From NCBI GenBank assembly GCA_903919985.1, contig CAIXKG010000139.1:1-53755 (forward strand): a stretch of DNA of 53,755 nucleotides, read 5' to 3'. Origin of the DNA: an uncultured Opitutia bacterium. GTDB lineage: Bacteria > Verrucomicrobiota > Verrucomicrobiia > Opitutales > Opitutaceae. Positions 50,342 to 53,755 of this stretch are shown one piece after another (the first letter of the stretch is position 1; each line of letters opens with the position of its first letter). The translations under genes and the position numbers were made by a program. The notes beneath the pieces are model-generated. The model made no database searches, was not told where the DNA came from, and saw only the letters and a list, made by a program, of their open reading frames with translations.

Positions 50342-50521
50342 ATGTCCTCCTCCATCAGCAGCTACGGTTCTTCTTCTGGCAGCGATGCCGCCTCTATTTA
50401 CCAAGAAAGACTAGCCGCGCAAATCGCCGCTAAACAAGCCGCGAAAGCTGCTTCCGCCGCCCCAGCCGCGGCTCCAGCCGTCCCAGCGGGCGATGTGGAT
50501 CACGATGGCGATAGCCGCTGA
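50342..50521 (+). CDS. Small protein with Ala-rich coil and DxDxDG-like end
   Basis: This 59-residue frame starts MSSSISSYGSSSGSDAAS. It has an Ala/Gln/Lys coil (ERLAAQIAAKQAAKAA), an Ala/Pro stretch and a C-terminal DVDHDGD, which resembles the start of an EF-hand or dockerin calcium loop. It has no signal peptide and no known family. It is supported by codon periodicity, a structured leader and a terminator (repeat copy 2) five bases after the stop, all in the same arrangement as glnII. Function unknown. Confidence 0.5.
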   Translation: MSSSISSYGSSSGSDAASIYQERLAAQIAAKQAAKAASAAPAAAPAVPAGDVDHDGDSR

Positions 50522-50525
50522 TTGT

Positions 50526-50741
50526 TCTGTAACAGTTAATTTTTAACTGCCCACCGTCGCTCGCGGCTCGTTCCGAGTCGTGAGCGGCGTGCCGAAAACC
50601 GAGGATTTAACGTCCTCGGTTTTTTTATTTTCGGAATCAGCGAAGCAGAGTGGGGTGAAGATCCAGTGCGCTGATTCTCTTCGACCGTTTTCGCGCTGAT
50701 CGTGCTGACGACGCTAGCTCCGGTTTCTCCTCCGCCGTTTG
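50526..50741 (+). repeat. Repeat copy 2: double hairpin and terminator
   Basis: Starting just after the small ORF stop, it has CAGTTAA-TTT-TTAACTG, the 12-bp hairpin (50558-50569 with 50575-50586), the terminator at 50598 and, after about 80 unrelated bases, the 21-base segment 50710-50730 identical to copy 1 (48449-48469). That segment is part of the integrase fragment in copy 1. Confidence 0.75.
50598..50631 (+). terminator. Intrinsic terminator, repeat copy 2
   Basis: ACCGAGGA (50598-50605) pairs with TCCTCGGT (50613-50620), followed by TTTTTTT and ATTTT. Same stem as the glnII terminator. Confidence 0.85.
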
Positions 50742-50764
50742 ATCGACTTATGGGCAATTAATTT

Positions 50765-50780
50765 TGGCACGCCCGCTGCT
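50765..50780 (+). promoter_or_regulatory. Sigma-54-like promoter inside the island
   Basis: TGGCACGCCCGCTGCT matches TGGCACG and TGC with the exact GG-N10-GC spacing, a closer match than the one before glnII. The start of transcription would be near 50791. A short ORF at 50804 and the ORF at 50963 are downstream on the same strand. Confidence 0.6.
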
Positions 50781-50803
50781 AACTCTCCTGGAGAATGCTA
50801 AAA

Positions 50804-50905
50804 ATGGGAAATGATGAACGAGTCGGGGGAAAACTTGTTTCTGAGCCGCAATTTCGCCCCGGCGCGATTTCCCCAGATCGTAATCTCGATGCCACGTTTT
50901 TGTAA
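50804..50905 (+). CDS. Possible 33-residue small protein
   Basis: A GGAG at 50790-50793 precedes the ATG at 50804 by ten bases, and the frame reads MGNDERVGGKLVSEPQFRPG and ends at 50905. It is downstream of the sigma-54-like promoter. The length is too short for a reliable call, and it may be part of an untranslated RNA. Confidence 0.25.
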   Translation: MGNDERVGGKLVSEPQFRPGAISPDRNLDATFL

Positions 50906-50962
50906 CCCCAGCCCTTTAAATTTGGACCATATTCATCCGCTTCAATCATCCATTATTTACGC

Positions 50963-51172
50963 ATGAACGAAAGTACGGGTTTCGATAATTTTAGTCGTAT
51001 TATTTTAATTTGTCCCAACGCATTTCGTCTCGTCGAAAGCCCTGACTTTCGACGGTGCTTCGAGTCGAACGAATCCTCGGCGGCTGAAGCTTCGCTCCAA
51101 AATACTCCGGCAATTTCACGCGATTTAAGCGTAGCTGAGGACGTCAATTTTCGCGCGCTTATCTTACCGTAG
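50963..51172 (+). CDS. Hypothetical 69-residue protein
   Basis: The frame starts MNESTGFDNFSRIILICPNA, has no signal peptide, membrane segment or recognised motif, and is Ser/Glu-rich in the middle. It lies 36 bases before repeat copy 3 in the same pattern (ORF, then double hairpin and terminator). A 64-codon frame lies on the opposite strand over the same bases, so the coding strand is uncertain. A hairpin (GTCGAAAG/CTTTCGAC) is inside the frame, which favours a non-coding alternative. Confidence 0.3.
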   Translation: MNESTGFDNFSRIILICPNAFRLVESPDFRRCFESNESSAAEASLQNTPAISRDLSVAEDVNFRALILP

Positions 51173-51207
51173 CTACGGCCACACTAGATCAAGTTGGAGC
51201 TCGCTGG

Positions 51208-51297
51208 CGCGGTCGCTGGCGGCTCTTTCCGAGTCGTGAGCCGCGTGCCGTAACCCCAGGATTATAATCCTCGGGTTTTGTTTTTCTGAATCAGTGA
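51208..51297 (+). repeat. Repeat copy 3: diverged hairpin and terminator
   Basis: It has the hairpin with GAGTCGTGAG and a terminator at 51254-51286 (stem CCC/GGG with AGGATTATAATCCT in the middle). The flanks match copies 1 and 2 over GGCTCTTTCCGAGTCGTGAG and TTTTTCTGAAT. Differences in the terminator stem mostly keep pairing. It lacks the 21-base integrase segment. Confidence 0.6.
51254..51286 (+). terminator. Intrinsic terminator, repeat copy 3
   Basis: CCCCAGGATTATAATCCTCG (51254-51273) folds with the GGG that follows it into a hairpin with one C-C mismatch, followed by TTTTGTTTTT. It closes the transcript of the upstream ORF. Confidence 0.7.
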
Positions 51298-51413
51298 AGG
51301 TGGGAATCATTCCGTCCGCTTCCGCCGCTTTTTCGCCGCGTAAACACGAGCGGTGCCGGGATGCGCTCGCTGCGGTCGTTTACGTTAACTTTAACCGTTT
51401 TCCTGGTCGGTCT

Positions 51414-52289
51414 TTATGGGCTGGCCTCCGTCGATTTCGCTTCGAACAACCGCCGGAAATTTTCTGCGATGTTGGAGGCAAGGATTTCGAGCGGTTCCTG
51501 TCTGAGCTCGGCGAGTCCGGCATAGGCGGCGGCGAGGTTGGCCGGATGATTGGGGCGGAGACCGTCAGGGCCGGCTGGCAGTGAAAAGGGTGCGTAGGCC
51601 GTCGGCGCCTGCATCGCGGGTGCGTCGGTTTCGACGAGGAGGCGATCGCGCGGCACGAGCTGGAATACTTCCCGCAGGCGGACGTGACGTGGTGCGAGGT
51701 AGGCCGCGTTAAAGGAGAAATAAGCGCCGAGGTCGGCAAACGGTTTCACGAGTTCACCGGCGCCGCTGTAGGCGTGGAGCAGAAACCGCGGGGGAAGGCG
51801 TTGCTCGCGCTGGGCGGCTTGAAGGGTTTCGAGCAGAAGACCGAATGCATCGATGCAGTGGACGGTAACCGGCCGGTGTAGTTCGGTGGCCAGCGCGAGT
51901 TGGGTGGTGAAGGTGGAAAGCTGTTCGTCGAGCGGAGCGCGACGGAGGCCCGCGAGCCGCGGGTCGTCGCTGCGCGCGAGATCGAGCATCCACCGGTCGA
52001 GCCCAATTTCACCGACCGCAGCGCGAGGGTCCGCGACGAGATGTTGCCGCAGCGAATCGAACCACGCGGGTGAACGGTTGCCTACATCCCAAGGATGCAA
52101 ACCGTAACTCGGGATAACCATCGAACGCGTGGCCGCGAGACGCGCGACCTCGAGCCAATCGGTTTCGTCGGTGCCATTGACAACCGCGTGCGTGATGCCG
52201 GCGGCAGCAAGATCGGCAAAAATTTGCGGCAGGTGCGGAGCGAGTCGGCTGGAGGCGAGGTGGTTGTGGGCGTCCGATAAATTCATCAT
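51414..52289 (-). CDS. TatD-family metal-dependent hydrolase
   Basis: The 291-residue protein opens with DAHNHL (metal ligands His8 and His10), and has GEIGLD, VHCIDAFG, HAYSGAG and ETDAPAM, the expected metal-binding residues of TatD-like amidohydrolases. Such enzymes act as deoxyribonucleases or D-aminoacyl hydrolases in the cytoplasm. ATG at 52289 or at 52286 are both possible. It may be cotranscribed with sufE upstream, with an 84-base gap. Confidence 0.88.
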   Translation of the reverse strand: MMNLSDAHNHLASSRLAPHLPQIFADLAAAGITHAVVNGTDETDWLEVARLAATRSMVIPSYGLHPWDVGNRSPAWFDSLRQHLVADPRAAVGEIGLDRWMLDLARSDDPRLAGLRRAPLDEQLSTFTTQLALATELHRPVTVHCIDAFGLLLETLQAAQREQRLPPRFLLHAYSGAGELVKPFADLGAYFSFNAAYLAPRHVRLREVFQLVPRDRLLVETDAPAMQAPTAYAPFSLPAGPDGLRPNHPANLAAAYAGLAELRQEPLEILASNIAENFRRLFEAKSTEASP

Positions 52290-52373
52290 GCGGGGCTTAA
52301 AGGCGCTGGATTTTCCCCGGGCGGCCGGCCGGCGTTAGAATTTGGGCGGCCCACGTGCAGGCGCCGGGCGCCA

Positions 52374-52802
52374 TTAGGGCGGAGATTTTTTAACCTCGAG
52401 GTGCTGCTTCGCTAGAGCGCGGATTTGCGCTCGCACAGCGGCGAGGCCGTTTTGACGGGTCGGAGAAAGGTTCGCGGTGAGACTTAGCGCGGCGAGGGGA
52501 TCAGCGTCGCTGGCGGAAACTTCGGCGGGAGTCGTTTCGCTGAAGAATTCGGTCAGAAGCAGTGCGAGACCTCGGACGAGCGGGGAGTCGGCGTCCGCCT
52601 GGAAATAAAGAAGGCCATCGCGCAGCTCTGCGGCCAGCCAGACCGTGGAAATGCAGCCGAGGACGCGCTTGTCGTCGGTGTGAATTGCGGGCCGCGGCGG
52701 CTGGCTTCGGGAGCGGTCGACGGCGAAGGCCAGGCGTTCGTGGGCGTCCTCGATGGGCGCGAAGTCGTCGACCAGCTGGGCAAGTTTGAAGGCGAGTGGC
52801 AC
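52374..52802 (-). CDS. sufE: SufE-family sulfur acceptor
   Basis: The 142-residue protein has the SufE fold with the active cysteine in VLGCISTVW (Cys50). SufE accepts persulfide sulfur from the SufS cysteine desulfurase for Fe-S cluster assembly. No sufS or sufBCD is in the window. The C-terminal part is longer and less conserved than in E. coli. It is upstream of the tatD-like gene and downstream of the AMP nucleosidase on the same strand. Confidence 0.85.
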   Translation of the reverse strand: MPLAFKLAQLVDDFAPIEDAHERLAFAVDRSRSQPPRPAIHTDDKRVLGCISTVWLAAELRDGLLYFQADADSPLVRGLALLLTEFFSETTPAEVSASDADPLAALSLTANLSPTRQNGLAAVRAQIRALAKQHLEVKKSPP

Positions 52803-52834
52803 GGCGGCTTGGGCGAATATTCTACGGCGAAAAC

Positions 52835-53605
52835 TCAGAATTTGAGATGCTTCACGGTGAGCCCCTTGTTGAGGAGTTGCTTCAGCGAATCGATGCCGAT
52901 TTTCAAGTGGGCATCGACGTAGTGGGTATCGACTTTCTTATCGCTGACGGCGGTTTTTACGCCCTCCGGCACCATGGGTTGATCGGAGACGAGCAGGAGG
53001 GCGCCCGTGGGGATTCCGTTGAAAAATCCGGTCATGAAAATCGTCGCGGTTTCCATGTCTACGGCCATCGCGTGGATTTTTTTCAGGTAGGTTTTGAACA
53101 CCTCGTCATGCTCCCAGACCCGGCGGTTCGTGGTGTAGATCGTACCGGTCCAGTAGTCGCGGGCGTGATCGCGGATGGTTGTGGAGATCGCCTTTTGGAG
53201 AGCGAATGCGGGCAGGGCGGGGACTTCCGGTGGGAAGTAGTCATTGCTCGTGCCTTCACCGCGAATCGCGGCGATGGGCAAAATGAGATCGCCGATCTCG
53301 GCGCGGTGTTTCACGGCGCCGCATTTGCCGAGAAACAGCACGGCCTTCGGTTTGATCGCGCTGAGCAAGTCCATGACGGTGGCGGCGGTGGCGCTGCCCA
53401 TCCCGAAATTGATGATCGTGATATCGCCGGCGGTGGCGCTTTGCATCGGCTTGTCGATGCCTTGCACGGGAACCTTGTGCCACTGGGCAAAAAGCTGCAC
53501 GTAGCGGGAAAAATTGGTGAGCAGGATGTACTCGCCAAATTGTTTGAGCGGGACGCCGGTGTACCGGGGAAGCCAGTTTCGGACGATTTCGCGACGGGTC
53601 TTCAT
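52835..53605 (-). CDS. amn: AMP nucleosidase
   Basis: The 256-residue protein is the short form of the PNP/UDP-family AMP nucleosidase, which cleaves AMP to adenine and ribose 5-phosphate. It has FLGKCGAVK for phosphate binding, DMETATIFMTG with the conserved Met and Glu, and LLVSDQPMVPEG with the catalytic aspartate. E. coli Amn carries an extra N-terminal domain that is missing here. The start ATG is at 53603-53605. It is 32 bases before sufE. Confidence 0.9.
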   Translation of the reverse strand: MKTRREIVRNWLPRYTGVPLKQFGEYILLTNFSRYVQLFAQWHKVPVQGIDKPMQSATAGDITIINFGMGSATAATVMDLLSAIKPKAVLFLGKCGAVKHRAEIGDLILPIAAIRGEGTSNDYFPPEVPALPAFALQKAISTTIRDHARDYWTGTIYTTNRRVWEHDEVFKTYLKKIHAMAVDMETATIFMTGFFNGIPTGALLLVSDQPMVPEGVKTAVSDKKVDTHYVDAHLKIGIDSLKQLLNKGLTVKHLKF

Positions 53606-53755
53606 GCCGGATGATTGGTCGTTTAGCCGATGAAACGCACGAATAAGTTTACGGATAAAGGGGGCGGGGAGCCGACCGGCGGTGGGGCAACCCGTACGCT
53701 TTTTAGGAAAAAATGTGCGGTTGCTGGAACTTTGCCCGATTTATGCTATCTTCAG

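Noticed and set aside
50953..51147. Minus-strand 64-codon frame over the 69-residue ORF
   Set aside because: No feature supports either strand well; the plus strand is followed by a terminator, so it is slightly preferred.
48319..51300. Integron-like cassette array
   Set aside because: The repeats lack the GTTRRRY/RYYYAAC attC ends and imperfect long pairing, and the integrase fragment is not an IntI type with its extra domain. A terminator-linked island fits better.
1..53755. tRNA, rRNA, CRISPR arrays and intact transposases
   Set aside because: No T-loop-like GTTCGA-NTC words with a cloverleaf, no regularly spaced repeats and no full transposase frame were seen by eye.
53606..53755. Promoter for a gene beyond the right edge
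   Set aside because: Candidate -35/-10 words have weak matches and poor spacing, so they were not called.

Overview
The window is about 54 kb of GC-rich bacterial chromosome. The gene content points to Verrucomicrobiota, probably near Opitutaceae. This is inferred from family content, not from a marker gene: exported DUF1592/DUF1552 proteins, a PVC-type haem-binding beta-propeller, DUF1080, Gfo/Idh/MocA and TIM-barrel sugar proteins, DUF1573-cytochrome lipoproteins, weak Shine-Dalgarno signals and many palindromic intergenic repeats. Housekeeping genes (mqo, metF, rlmN, panE, leuA, SRP RNA, dnaX, glnII, sufE, tatD-like, AMP nucleosidase) are interleaved with exported carbohydrate and redox genes.

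Layout. 0-5.2 kb: an alcohol dehydrogenase remnant, an unknown exported protein, a DUF1573/cytochrome c lipoprotein and a GH106-like glycosidase with a duplicated beta-module. 5.4-11.3 kb: mqo, then the coupled DUF1592-family cytochrome and Tat-exported DUF1552 protein. 11.5-21.1 kb: a divergent esterase facing a sugar locus (PMI-like cupin, TIM-barrel isomerase, Gfo/Idh/MocA oxidoreductase, DUF1080 hydrolase, PVC haem propeller, mutarotase-like protein). The locus fits the 3-keto-glycoside route: oxidation at C3, hydrolysis or elimination, then isomerisation. 21.2-25.7 kb: a hydrolase-fold protein without the nucleophile serine next to an intact relative, a TPR protein, a decayed esterase N-terminus and metF with a perfect palindrome over its GTG start. 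25.8-30.5 kb: a Gld-like ABC module (ATPase, permease, GldG, DUF4340).

31.2-40 kb: rlmN, an SMP-30-type lactonase, panE, an esterase, a PQQ dehydrogenase coupled to its cytochrome c, a Tat-exported HpcH/HpaI-type aldolase and a VOC protein. 40-45.4 kb: leuA, an ECF sigma factor with a small membrane protein and a CnrX/CpxP-like protein, SRP RNA, and dnaX with an A10 run followed by a -1 frame continuation (gamma/tau). 45.4-48.3 kb: a GGCT-like protein, a PP2C phosphatase coupled to a 139-residue kinase-like protein, and eukaryotic-type glutamine synthetase with a sigma-54-like promoter.

48.3-51.3 kb is the most unusual part. It is a lower-GC accessory island behind glnII holding an integrase fragment, a Sel1-repeat protein, a superinfection-immunity/zinc-ribbon protein, small ORFs, a second sigma-54-like promoter, and three diverged copies of the hairpin-plus-terminator sequence that follows glnII. 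The glnII terminator therefore looks like an integration or duplication hotspot. The window closes with tatD-like, sufE and AMP nucleosidase genes on the minus strand. I saw no tRNA, rRNA, CRISPR array or intact transposase.
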